From Herbaspirillum sp. (GTDB lineage: Bacteria; Pseudomonadota; Gammaproteobacteria; Burkholderiales; Burkholderiaceae_D), in assembly GCF_017744395.1 (NCBI RefSeq), contig NZ_JAGIBI010000009.1:1-64000 (forward strand): a stretch of DNA of 64,000 nucleotides. Reading direction: 5' to 3'. The notes beneath the pieces are model-generated. The model made no database searches. It worked only from the letters and a program-made list of their open reading frames with translations, and was not told the origin of the DNA. The position numbers and the translations under genes are program-made. Positions 55,049 to 63,688 of this stretch are shown piece by piece (position 1 is the stretch's first letter; every line of letters starts with the position of its first letter).

Positions 55049-56752
55049 TCAGGCCGCCTTCTTTTCCGCCTCCGGCTTCTTCTGCTCGTCGCGCAGCTCG
55101 CGGCGCAGGATCTTGCCGACGTTGGTCTTGGGCAGCTCGTCGCGGAACTCGATGTACTTGGGCTTCTTGTAGCCGGTGAACTGTTCCTTGCAATACGCCA
55201 TCAGCTGCTCGACGGTGAGCGACTTGTCCTTGCGCACCACGAACAGCTTGACCGCCTCGCCGGTGTGCTCATCGGGCACGCCCACGCAGGCGCATTCCAG
55301 CACGCCCGGATGCTGCGCCACCACGCCTTCGATCTCGTTGGGATAAACGTTGAAGCCGGAGACCAGGATCATGTCCTTCTTGCGGTCGACGATCCTGGTA
55401 TAGCCGCGCTCGTCCATCACGCCGATGTCGCCGGTCTTGAAGAAACCGTCATCGGTCATGACCTTGGCGGTCTCGTCCGGGCGCTGCCAGTAGCCGGCCA
55501 TCACCTGCGGGCCGCGGATGGCGATCTCGCCCGGCTGGCCCAGCGGCACCGGCTGGCCGTTGTCGTCCAGGATGGCGATGTCGGTGGACGACAGCGGCAG
55601 GCCGATGGTGCCGCTGTACTCCTCGATGGTGCACGGATTGGCGCTGGCGATCGGGGAAGTCTCGGACAAGCCGTAGCCTTCGATGATGGGGCAGCCGGTC
55701 AGCGCCTTCCATTTGTCGGCCACGCCCTTTTGCACCGCCATGCCGCCGCCCACGCAGCAGCGGTAGCCGGAGAAATCCAGCTTGGCGAATTCGGCGTTGT
55801 TGAGCAGCGCGTTATACAGCGTGTTGACCGCCGGGAAGGTATTGACCTGGTACTTGGCCAGCTCCTTGACGAAGCCGGGAATGTCGCGCGGGTTGGGGAT
55901 CAGCAGGTTCAGCGCGCCTTCGCGCGTACCCAGCATGTTGCACACCGTCAGCGCGAAGATGTGGTACAGCGGCAGCGCGCAGACGAACACCAGCTGGTCG
56001 ATCGGCTTGCCCGATTTCAGCGCCGGGGTCAGCCATTCTTCGGCCTGCAGCACATTGGCCACCAGGTTGCGATGCGTCAGCACGGCGCCCTTGGCCACGC
56101 CGGTGGTGCCGCCGGTGTATTGCAGGAAGGCGATGTCGTCGTGGCCCAGCTTGACCGGCTGCAGCTGCTTGCCGGCGGCCTGCTTCAGCGCCTGGCTGAA
56201 CGTGACGGCATGCGGCAGGGACCAGGCCGGCACCATCTTCTTCACATGGCGCACCACCATGTTGACGATGGCGCCCTTCACGGCGCCCAGCAACTCACCC
56301 ATGCTGGCGACCACGATGTGCTTGATGCGGGTGTTCGCCACCACCTTCTGCAGCGTGCAGGCGAAGTTTTCCAGCACGAAGATGGCTTCGGCGCCCGAGT
56401 CCTTCAACTGGTGCTCCAGTTCGCGCGGGGTGTACAGCGGGTTGACGTTGACCACGGTGTATCCGGCTCGCAGGATGGCGGCGATCGCGATCGGGTATTG
56501 CAGCACGTTGGGCATCATGATCGCCACGCGCGCGCCCTTTTGCAGGCCCCGCCCTTGCAGCCATGCGCCCAGTTGGCGCGACAGCCGATCCAGTTCGGCG
56601 TAGCTCAGGTACTTGCCCATGCAGACGTAGGCGTTGCGGTCGGCATACTTGGCGAAGGCTTCGTCGATCATCTGCACCAGCGAGCCGTAGCGGCCGGGAT
56701 CGATCTCGGCAGGCACGCCCGCGGGGTAGGAAGCAAGCCAGAATTTTTCCAT
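55049..56752 (-). CDS. fadD: Long-chain fatty acid-CoA ligase
   Basis: A 567-residue AMP-forming ligase of the FadD type that activates exogenous fatty acids at the inner membrane. MEKFWLASYPAGVPAEID is the characteristic start. The ATP loop YTGGTTGVAKGAVLTH (near 215), EGYGLSETSP, KTGDIGVMDERGYTRIVDR and the C-terminal TNVGKILRREL lysine are present. A Lys/Ala-rich tail ends it. It lies next to a prophage junction upstream. Confidence 0.94.
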   Translation of the reverse strand: MEKFWLASYPAGVPAEIDPGRYGSLVQMIDEAFAKYADRNAYVCMGKYLSYAELDRLSRQLGAWLQGRGLQKGARVAIMMPNVLQYPIAIAAILRAGYTVVNVNPLYTPRELEHQLKDSGAEAIFVLENFACTLQKVVANTRIKHIVVASMGELLGAVKGAIVNMVVRHVKKMVPAWSLPHAVTFSQALKQAAGKQLQPVKLGHDDIAFLQYTGGTTGVAKGAVLTHRNLVANVLQAEEWLTPALKSGKPIDQLVFVCALPLYHIFALTVCNMLGTREGALNLLIPNPRDIPGFVKELAKYQVNTFPAVNTLYNALLNNAEFAKLDFSGYRCCVGGGMAVQKGVADKWKALTGCPIIEGYGLSETSPIASANPCTIEEYSGTIGLPLSSTDIAILDDNGQPVPLGQPGEIAIRGPQVMAGYWQRPDETAKVMTDDGFFKTGDIGVMDERGYTRIVDRKKDMILVSGFNVYPNEIEGVVAQHPGVLECACVGVPDEHTGEAVKLFVVRKDKSLTVEQLMAYCKEQFTGYKKPKYIEFRDELPKTNVGKILRRELRDEQKKPEAEKKAA

Positions 56753-57324
56753 GTTGTACCTCTGTCTCCGATCAGAACTTGCGCTGGGCTGAGCGTTGAT
56801 TTGATGTCATTGCTTTGGCGCGCACAGCAAAAAAAAGCACGAGTGTTTTTTTATTTAGTGCAGATGCTATCCAGCATTGGCCGCTTGAGCAAGTAGTTTA
56901 GGAGGATTTTTACGTAAAACTTAGCCCGCTCCGGCGCGGCTCGTATTCCGCCCGTCTTGCTTTCGGGGCAAATCCGCAAGCCTTTGCATCATACCTTGGG
57001 CGCTATCGCCCGTGCGGCCACACAATGCACGACAGCAACTTATTTGCTGCGCATCACAGGGGCGCGCGTTCCACCTTGCGCTCCTTCTTGCCCGCTCCCT
57101 CCTCCGGCAGCGGAGTAGGGTAGTCCAAGAAATGGGATAGGTTTTGGCCCGAAGATTTTGAGGAAACCCGCGCCGCTGCTGGAATCCTGCTTTTGGGAAT
57201 AAATTTTGATTTTGGGATAAAAGCGGGAAATAAATCGGAATAAATACCGAGAAAACTCCAAATATTCGACCGCCACACTCCTAATTTATACCGACTTTTC
57301 CATCCAGGCAGCAATCTTTAAAGA
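56753..57324. other. Junction between fadD and the prophage segment
   Basis: A 572-bp gene-free gap. Its left part holds the fadD leader: on the minus strand TTGCTC, 17 bases, TAGCAT near 56867-56895 is a possible promoter. The part 57060-57300 is AT-rich and carries short repeats. ORFs here (for example 57054-57314, minus) have no family character and no convincing ribosome site. The change in composition suggests the host/prophage boundary lies within about 57060-57320. Confidence 0.45.
57195..57244. repeat. Short repeats GGGAATAAA and variants at the prophage edge
   Basis: GGGAATAAA (57195), GGGATAAAA (57214), GGGAAATAAA (57226) and CGGAATAAA (57236) lie within 50 bases. Clusters of short transposase-binding repeats are usual at Mu-type prophage ends, so this could be a right-end remnant. 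The repeats do not match the Mu R-site consensus, so this is only a possibility. Confidence 0.3.
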
Positions 57325-57843
57325 TCATTTGCCCGGGCGTCGAACCCGATTTAAAACCAGCGTCAAATGGTCTTGAATCAGTTCACCGGTCAATTGCTGA
57401 TCCGAGGCCGGGAACCCAACGAGTTTCCGGGATGGCAGACCGGGATGATTCACCCGCTTTCTAAACATCCCTGCGAAAGCCAGCGCCTTTGCCTTTTTCG
57501 GGATAATGACATATGGGCGCGTCCCATCATGGTGCCACACCGCCTTTTGATCGCTGAACCCCAGTCGCAAGTTGTTACCCTGCACCTGATAATTGAAGCT
57601 GCCGAGCATATCGCCGTGGCCGTAGAGCATGCGGCTTCCCCGGCGGTTGGCGAGCGTCATTGGTGCCAGCGGCTTCCAAGGCGACCCATCGGGCGCCAAG
57701 CCTTGGGCGTGGCGGTGCTGGTTGGCGTTGTACAGCGTTTCGCCAATGCTGCCCAGCATCTGCTGGGGCGTGGCTACCTCCTGGCGAATCACCTCCATGA
57801 CGGCCGTCAGGTGGTCAGCTTGAAATTCAACGGTAAATTGCAT
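57325..57843 (-). CDS. Phage virion morphogenesis protein, Mu gpG-like
   Basis: A 172-residue protein of the phage virion morphogenesis family (Mu gpG type), thought to act in tail/head completion. The region LAPDGSPWKPLAPMT, then GHGDMLGSFNYQV, is the conserved core; a conserved KAKALAFAG part follows. ATG 57843 has CACAGGAGCAATCTT before it. It is the last phage gene before host DNA. Confidence 0.85.
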   Translation of the reverse strand: MQFTVEFQADHLTAVMEVIRQEVATPQQMLGSIGETLYNANQHRHAQGLAPDGSPWKPLAPMTLANRRGSRMLYGHGDMLGSFNYQVQGNNLRLGFSDQKAVWHHDGTRPYVIIPKKAKALAFAGMFRKRVNHPGLPSRKLVGFPASDQQLTGELIQDHLTLVLNRVRRPGK

Positions 57844-57908
57844 AAGATTGCTCCTGTGGTGCCAGCGAGAGCGGCTCTGTCCAGCCCCTCCACAATGCGG
57901 CCACATGA

Positions 57909-57937
57909 CGCGGCCCAGGACAGTGGCCGCGTTTTTT
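57909..57937 (+). terminator. Plus-strand terminator-like hairpin at the end of the head gene
   Basis: CGCGGCC (57909-57915) pairs with GGCCGCG (57925-57931) and six T follow on the plus strand. It faces away from the phage genes, so it would stop transcription entering from the host side or an antisense RNA. On the minus strand no T run follows the stem. Confidence 0.35.
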
Positions 57938-59216
57938 ATTTCTTGAACAGCAAGCGGCCGATACGCTGCCGGTCGAAGTAAGCGGCCCGATTTTCCGGGC
58001 TTTTCCGGTCAGGAACGAACGCTGTAGAGCCTGTCCAGCCGGTTCTTCCCCATTCAAACGCTACCACCCCATATTCACCGCTGCCTTCCAGCTCGAAAGC
58101 GCGTAAATATCGGCGCTTGAGCAGCCAGCGGCCATTCTCGGCGCGGGATTTTTCCCAGTTCCACCAAATTTCATCCGGTTCGACCAGCGTCATCGCCAGC
58201 AAGTAGGTGTATTCCAGCCTGGAAGCCTTGTCGGGATTGGTCAGCCACTTGAGTTCACCGGCGCCGTCCTGGAACAGTGCCTTGGTGATTGCCATCGTAG
58301 TGCCGGCCGCATCGGTAAAAGCAGCGCCGCGCTCCATGCTGGCACCAAAGACATCCAGAAATTCCTTTACAGCAGCTTCGGGAGGCGTATTCGGTGCCAG
58401 CAGCAGGCTTTTCGGCACCGAGGTTGGTACCGGTGCGGCCGGCGGCGTAAAACCTGTCGGCCAGCTTGCGCCACGCTCCTTCAGCACAGCGCCATAGCCT
58501 TGCAGCGGCGGTACAGTTTGCGGTTCCAGCCAGGCTTTGCCAGGGTTATAGGCAAAGCCTGGATCGATGCCCTTGGGAACGCGTACCGTGCGCGGATTGC
58601 TGCCATTCTTGCCAACGATGCGCTCTTCCCATTCAATCGGTGGCGGATCGTCTGGCCCGGCATTCCCTTTCGCTTCCCACCGGCGTTTTGCCTCGCCACG
58701 TGACAGCGAGATAATCTTGCACTTACAGCCCCAGCCGTTTGATGCGAAATGTGTATTCCACCAGGGGCTATCTGCTGGCAGGATGGTACCGTTCCAGGCC
58801 AAGTGATGCAGTCTCGGATGCTCGGTACTGGTGTGTACATACTCCCAAAATGGCCGCAGATGCACCACATCCATCATCTGCTTATAGCGGCCGGCGTTGT
58901 ACGCCTGGGTGATATTGGTATCGTAGATCACTTTGCTGCGCCAGCCAGGCGAACCATTGTGCGCCCAGCCATACTTGGCGGTGATCTCCCCGAACCGCTG
59001 GCGAAACGCCGGATAACCGGTGCCACCTTCCTGCGCCTGGCGCACAGCGTTGTAAAAATCTTCGACCAGAGCATCGTTAGCGGCACCGGCAACGATGAAG
59101 GCATGGCTATGCTGCTGCTGGTAAATGTCCGTCCAGCCAGACGATGGCAGGCGCAGCTTCCCTTTAAAAAAATCGATCGCCTCTGAGAACTGCAGGCGTG
59201 CCGGAGAAGCCGCCAT
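57936..59216 (-). CDS. Head morphogenesis protein (Mu gp30/SPP1 gp7) with C-terminal PBECR2-like domain
   Basis: A 426-residue minor head protein. Residues about 90-170 match the Mu gp30/SPP1 gp7 core (YDTNITQAYNAGRYKQM, HLAWNGTILP, GWGCKCKI). After a Pro/Ala linker (residues 250-280), residues about 300-426 form a separate domain: TLVEPDEIWWNWEK, LLKRRYLRAF, VVAFEWGRTGWTGSTAF, and a final FDRQRIGRLLFKK. I recognise this as like the PBECR2 family of predicted BECR-fold RNases often fused to phage head proteins, possibly injected with DNA. The recognition is from memory. It ends 92 bases before gpG. Confidence 0.85.
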   Translation of the reverse strand: MAASPARLQFSEAIDFFKGKLRLPSSGWTDIYQQQHSHAFIVAGAANDALVEDFYNAVRQAQEGGTGYPAFRQRFGEITAKYGWAHNGSPGWRSKVIYDTNITQAYNAGRYKQMMDVVHLRPFWEYVHTSTEHPRLHHLAWNGTILPADSPWWNTHFASNGWGCKCKIISLSRGEAKRRWEAKGNAGPDDPPPIEWEERIVGKNGSNPRTVRVPKGIDPGFAYNPGKAWLEPQTVPPLQGYGAVLKERGASWPTGFTPPAAPVPTSVPKSLLLAPNTPPEAAVKEFLDVFGASMERGAAFTDAAGTTMAITKALFQDGAGELKWLTNPDKASRLEYTYLLAMTLVEPDEIWWNWEKSRAENGRWLLKRRYLRAFELEGSGEYGVVAFEWGRTGWTGSTAFVPDRKSPENRAAYFDRQRIGRLLFKK

Positions 59217-59218
59217 AC

Positions 59219-60757
59219 CTATTCCTCACCATCGGATGCGACAGCCGCCATGCCGGCCAGCGTGGCAGCTTCCATACCCAGCGCCATCGCTTGCGCCCAG
59301 GCCGGGTTATTGGCGCTCAAGGCTTCGATCCTGGTTACCGCTTCTTCAAAGCCACCAGACTCGGCAATGATGGCGGCGATCTGCTGGATAGCCTTTTGCT
59401 CCATAGGCGCGCACAGCGCCGCCAGTTGGGCCGTGTAAGCCGATGCGACATCAGGATCGGCTTGACGACTGGCGGTGAGTGCAGCCAGGCGTGTCAAAGC
59501 GCCTGCAGGTGTCTGAGGAACAGCCCGGCTAGATGGCACCAGCATTTTCGCTTTCTTGTCCGCCCGAGGAATCTGCATCACCTGGTGCGCATATTCGACA
59601 TCAATCTCCATGCCGATATCGGCGGCTTTGGTCAGCACATCGGCCATCTTGCTCTGATCGACAGTTTCTTCCGTCAGATAGCAGAATTTCGGCAGGCGAT
59701 CTTCAGGGAACATGCCATTGACCAGCGCAATAGGCCGTACCAAGTAGTTATTGATGCTGGGAGTGATCTGGCGCGCATCGTGCAACATGATCTCGCGCCG
59801 CACTTTGTCGTGAATCGCTCCCAGGGCATTGGTCGAAGTCTTGCCATCGGCTTGGCTGGTCAGCGTGCCACCCAGGATCGCCAGCGACTGCTTACGCTCC
59901 CAATATTCAATGGCCGACAGGAAGTCAGACACCGTGCCAGTCTTCGTCGCCTGGACGAATTCAATTTTCATTGTGTCGGGGATGACGCCAGCGCCATCGT
60001 GGCCGATGTTGCGCACGGCGCGCAGCAGTTCGTCGCGCTGTTTGGGTTGGATGCCGCCAGGATATTTACCCAGTCGCAACGGCAAGCCATAGACCTCCAG
60101 AAAGCGTTGCATATCGCGCACGTTGTACGCCTTATAGGCATAAGTCCAGGCCAGAACACGGAAAAGCGCTGCCTGTTCGATGTAACCCGATTTGGCGCGA
60201 TGCTCATGGATGATCCATCCCCACGGCCGCAGTGGTTCCGGCATCCCCATTTTCAGAAACTGCATTTCGCCCGTTGTACGGTCAATCTGAAACATCCGCT
60301 GCGGCACCAAAAACAGATTCTGCGGTAGCCAAGTACTACCTGGTTTCCAGTCGATCTCCAGCGCCGAGAATCCCTTGCCGACAGAATCCGTCAGATCGTA
60401 TTGCGCATCTTCAAAGCGCGGAATATTGCGCAGCATGTCGGCCAACTCGGTGGTGCGATCCAGTTCGGATTGGTTTGCGTCGTCATCCGGTTGCAATTGC
60501 CATCCCAGGCCCGTCACGGAACGGCGGCGTTTCGCCAATTCCGAAAAGATATGAGGATCTTGCTCTTCCACCAGCTCGAAGAGCGCAGCTTGATCGGTAA
60601 TGAAGCCTTCATCGGCTGCCGCGAAAGCGGATGCCAGGCGAGATGGGTCAAGCGTGTTGACCGACGCATAATTAAGCGTATTGCCCTGCGTGGAACGGGC
60701 GCCTGCTTGCAATTTATCCAGACCGGTACGCACCACTTTATTGGCGCGAGACAGCAT
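59219..60757 (-). CDS. Portal protein, DUF935 (Mu gp29-like)
   Basis: A 512-residue portal, the dodecameric channel of the phage head through which DNA is packaged. SELAKRRRSVTGLGWQLQP near residue 75, KAYNVRDMQRFLEVYGLPLRLG and TSQADGKTSTNALGAIH are typical for DUF935. I chose ATG 60757, preceded by AAAGGAATTACCGCC; the longer frame upstream overlaps the terminase end. The length equals that of Mu gp29. Confidence 0.9.
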   Translation of the reverse strand: MLSRANKVVRTGLDKLQAGARSTQGNTLNYASVNTLDPSRLASAFAAADEGFITDQAALFELVEEQDPHIFSELAKRRRSVTGLGWQLQPDDDANQSELDRTTELADMLRNIPRFEDAQYDLTDSVGKGFSALEIDWKPGSTWLPQNLFLVPQRMFQIDRTTGEMQFLKMGMPEPLRPWGWIIHEHRAKSGYIEQAALFRVLAWTYAYKAYNVRDMQRFLEVYGLPLRLGKYPGGIQPKQRDELLRAVRNIGHDGAGVIPDTMKIEFVQATKTGTVSDFLSAIEYWERKQSLAILGGTLTSQADGKTSTNALGAIHDKVRREIMLHDARQITPSINNYLVRPIALVNGMFPEDRLPKFCYLTEETVDQSKMADVLTKAADIGMEIDVEYAHQVMQIPRADKKAKMLVPSSRAVPQTPAGALTRLAALTASRQADPDVASAYTAQLAALCAPMEQKAIQQIAAIIAESGGFEEAVTRIEALSANNPAWAQAMALGMEAATLAGMAAVASDGEE

Positions 60758-60770
60758 GGCGGTAATTCCT

Positions 60771-62531
60771 TTAATCATCATCATCCCAATCGTCAGAGTG
60801 GCCGCTGACGCGGCTAGTACTACGGCGATCCCGCCGTAACGGTGCGGCAGAGGTGTACAACCACTCGCCGCCGCTATATTGGTTTGCCAGGCGCCAGAGT
60901 TTTTCCAAGGCATCCGGGCCGTCATCGTGCGAGGCTTCCGGCCAGAATTTAAACTGCTCAATCAAAGTGCTTTGCGAACGGTGGGCGCGAATTTTTCCGT
61001 TGCGTACGTGCGGCTGCAGGCTGATAATTCGCAGTTCCTTTTCCACGCTCTCATCCATGCCTACCCCCGGAAAGGCAATGCCTTCCAGCGCGGCACGCTT
61101 CAACAGTTCGGTGTACATGAATTCCTGGAATTGGACGGTCTCTACCCCCCAGGCCAAACACCTGTACTCGATTTCCAGTTCGATAGCTCTACTGATGATC
61201 AGATCAGGAACGCGCCGGCAGATATCGGCCTCAACCACATCCAGCACCATCGTTTGCCGATTCAACCCTCCGACCAGGATTGCAGATGGATCGTTCTTTT
61301 TGTTCTTCTTTCCCAACGAAGGATCAATGGCACCAAAGAACAGCCAATCATTACGGCGATCTACCCAAAATTGCAGCGTCTTGAACGGTGCCGTGTCATC
61401 GTTGCCGGCTTCGTTCTGCTGTTCCTGGTTGAACGCATCGTGGTCGATAGCTCGCATGCACATCAGGCGATATATCGGGCGCACTTCCGGCCAGGACACG
61501 ATGGCGCCGGCATTCATTGCTTCTTTATTGGCCTCATAAAAGGCCAGTGCTTCGGCCTCGGCGGCTTCACGCTCATCTTCATCTTCCGAAGAAGTGGCAT
61601 AAATACCCTCCCACTTCTCCCATAAATCCATGCGATCAGGCCACTGCATAAATGACTTGAACACCTTTCGGCGCCAGCCTGGCTTACGAGAAACGCGATT
61701 GATCGCGGCGTCGTAGTGAAGACTGGTGCCGACCCAGAACACATCCATGCCACCGGCTGGGCCGGCCAGGCCAAGAATGGCCTTCAGCACAAAGTCTTCT
61801 ACCTTGTCGCGCTGCTCTTTGTCTCGGACGTTTTCATCGTTCTCCAAGTCGTCAAGATAAATCAGGTCAGGGCGGTGTGGGCCGTTCTTCATGCCGCGCA
61901 TTTTCTTGCCTGTGCCACCGACACGAATCTTGATTCCATTGGCAGTAATGATCGTTGTTGCCTGCCAGGTACGCCCCCGTCCGCACGCCTTCGGAAAATC
62001 CGCTGCGATACGCGGATTGCTATCCAACTCGGCCTTGATTGATTCCAGCATTTCGGCGGACTGCTCCAGCGTATTCATCACGATGCCAATCATCCACTTC
62101 CGCGCCTTTTTCGAGGCATGGGGAACAAGTTCAGCAAGGTAATTAGCGCGGCAAATGTTCCACAGAGCGTTAAGCTGGGTTTCGTAAGTAGATTTCGCTT
62201 CGCCGCGAGGTGCTTCGTGAACTTCGCGGCCATCTCTCGGGCCATCAATCACTTCCGGGAGGCGCTTGAATGCGAACTGCTGAAACAGCGAAAAATACGG
62301 TGTTGGAACGTAATGCGGGAAATATGTCTGGCAAAAGAACTGATAATCGCCCACAGCGCGCACACGACGGGTCTTACTAGCCACCGGATCAACCGGAAAG
62401 GCTTCACATTCCAATTCGATGGCTTGGCGCAGCTCTTCAGAAAGCCGCTCCATGCGATCTTGGAATTCTTTGAGATTCTTGACCTCAACCAGATCGCCGT
62501 ATTCGTCTGACCAGTCCAGATTGTCACGCAT
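60771..62531 (-). CDS. Terminase large subunit, Mu gp28-like
   Basis: A 586-residue packaging motor. The ATPase part has EAPRGEAKST (Walker A-like, near 115), GRTWQATTII and IYLDDLEND (Walker B). The nuclease part begins near GAIDPSLGKKNKKND (acidic cluster). A Ser/Asp-rich tail ends SDDWDDDD. ATG 62531 overlaps the stop of the DUF1804 gene by eight bases, so translation is coupled; eleven extra upstream codons are not conserved. Confidence 0.9.
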   Translation of the reverse strand: MRDNLDWSDEYGDLVEVKNLKEFQDRMERLSEELRQAIELECEAFPVDPVASKTRRVRAVGDYQFFCQTYFPHYVPTPYFSLFQQFAFKRLPEVIDGPRDGREVHEAPRGEAKSTYETQLNALWNICRANYLAELVPHASKKARKWMIGIVMNTLEQSAEMLESIKAELDSNPRIAADFPKACGRGRTWQATTIITANGIKIRVGGTGKKMRGMKNGPHRPDLIYLDDLENDENVRDKEQRDKVEDFVLKAILGLAGPAGGMDVFWVGTSLHYDAAINRVSRKPGWRRKVFKSFMQWPDRMDLWEKWEGIYATSSEDEDEREAAEAEALAFYEANKEAMNAGAIVSWPEVRPIYRLMCMRAIDHDAFNQEQQNEAGNDDTAPFKTLQFWVDRRNDWLFFGAIDPSLGKKNKKNDPSAILVGGLNRQTMVLDVVEADICRRVPDLIISRAIELEIEYRCLAWGVETVQFQEFMYTELLKRAALEGIAFPGVGMDESVEKELRIISLQPHVRNGKIRAHRSQSTLIEQFKFWPEASHDDGPDALEKLWRLANQYSGGEWLYTSAAPLRRDRRSTSRVSGHSDDWDDDD

Positions 62532-63018
62532 GGCGCTTCCCAAGGATGGCAGCAATCTCCTCAAAGTGCGGCTGTAGAGCGGTCAAAGCATCGGGATCAT
62601 TGCGACGCAAGAACGTCGCAATTACCTGGACAGTATCCATTGCCACCGACAAGCCGGAGAATTGCGGATTCAGGCGACTGAAGGATTTGCTGAACTTGGC
62701 ATAGGCATCAGCCAACTGGGCCAGCAGTTGGGCTTTATCTCCCGCCGGCATGGTGGAAGATTCCAACTCGCGGGTGGTGGTGATCACCTGGCGCGCAAAA
62801 TCTTCCACAAGCTGCTTGTTCAAGTCGTCCAGGCCTTGATCGCTGACGCGATAGGCGGCTCGGGCCGTGTCCCAGTCATCGCCCTTGGCCTGGGCGCGGC
62901 TCTTCCAGTTGCGCGCCGTCTCATAGTTCACGCCGCAGGTAACGGCAGCACCATTCAAGGGCATGCCCTCGACATATAGCTGGCGCACCTTGTCGCGGGT
63001 TTCCTGAGTGTGTGCCAT
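62524..63018 (-). CDS. DUF1804 family phage protein (Mu gp27-like)
   Basis: A 164-residue protein with an N-terminal helix-turn-helix (TRDKVRQLYVEGMPLNGAAVTCGVNYETARNWKSRA) and a helical C-terminal part. Located before the terminase, it may be the small terminase subunit that recognises phage DNA; this is a common inference for the family. ATG 63018 shares one base with the upstream stop. Confidence 0.85.
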   Translation of the reverse strand: MAHTQETRDKVRQLYVEGMPLNGAAVTCGVNYETARNWKSRAQAKGDDWDTARAAYRVSDQGLDDLNKQLVEDFARQVITTTRELESSTMPAGDKAQLLAQLADAYAKFSKSFSRLNPQFSGLSVAMDTVQVIATFLRRNDPDALTALQPHFEEIAAILGKRHA

Positions 63019-63359
63019 CAGAGTTGCCTCAACAGGCCAATACCGGCGGCCATCAGCATTTCGTCCGGGCCCGGACGTTTCACGCCAGGAATTTGAGTCA
63101 GGCCGGCAGCGCAATCCTGGCCGCGCTGAGTCAACGAGGCCAGGACGATATCGGCGCCCTGGTATGCCAGCAAGCCTTGCTCATTCAACCAGGCTAGTTC
63201 GCCGCGCAAGGCATCCTGGGACAGCGCATGCGCATAGCGCTCGGCAAGCTGCTGGCGCACCATGCTTTCATTGGCGCGATAGCCAGGAACGGATGCAAGC
63301 ACCTGCAGCACGCGCAAGCGCAGATCGGCGCGCTGCATTTTTTCGTAATCGTTCATCAT
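63018..63359 (-). CDS. VpaChn25_0724-like phage protein
   Basis: A 113-residue helical protein resembling the VpaChn25_0724 family of Mu-like phages (gp26 position), with a winged-helix look: LRLRVLQVLASVPGYRANESMVRQQL, then LRGELAWLNEQGLLAYQGADIVLASLTQRGQD. Function is unknown; it may bind DNA. It overlaps the neighbouring genes at both ends by a few bases. Confidence 0.7.
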   Translation of the reverse strand: MMNDYEKMQRADLRLRVLQVLASVPGYRANESMVRQQLAERYAHALSQDALRGELAWLNEQGLLAYQGADIVLASLTQRGQDCAAGLTQIPGVKRPGPDEMLMAAGIGLLRQL

Positions 63360-63688
63360 CCACGCCTCCGTAAATGTTCATCAATACTGGTTAAAAGGCG
63401 ATTCATGCCGGTGACCGTGCCATTCAGCATTGCCACCTCGGTCGATACCTCATTGATCTTTTCGTGAATCATCCCGAGGTCTTGATGAGTCGGCCCTCCT
63501 TCCAATTTGGTCAAGCGGTTACCGTGGTCGATGATGGATGCGGTCACCTTGGCCTCCAGCGCATCGATGCGTGCGTTGGTGGCCTTATTCTTGTTCGACA
63601 GGTACATGTAGAGCGCGACGCCCCATGTCAGGAGGAAATTGGCAACCCCCAGCAATAACGACCATTGCATGACGTCTTCCCGGATCAT
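63356..63688 (-). CDS. DUF2730 family phage protein (Mu gp25-like)
   Basis: A 110-residue protein with one N-terminal membrane helix (LLLGVANFLLTWGVALYMYL) and a coiled coil (NARIDALEAKVTASI, continuing). Such small membrane coiled-coil proteins sit beside the lysis genes of Mu-like phages; their role is unproven. AAGGAACAAGA stands before ATG 63688. Confidence 0.85.
   Translation of the reverse strand: MIREDVMQWSLLLGVANFLLTWGVALYMYLSNKNKATNARIDALEAKVTASIIDHGNRLTKLEGGPTHQDLGMIHEKINEVSTEVAMLNGTVTGMNRLLTSIDEHLRRRG

Noticed and set aside
57054-57314. 86-residue minus-strand ORF at the prophage edge
   Set aside because: Composition is odd, no recognisable domain, and a parallel ORF in another frame is equally long.
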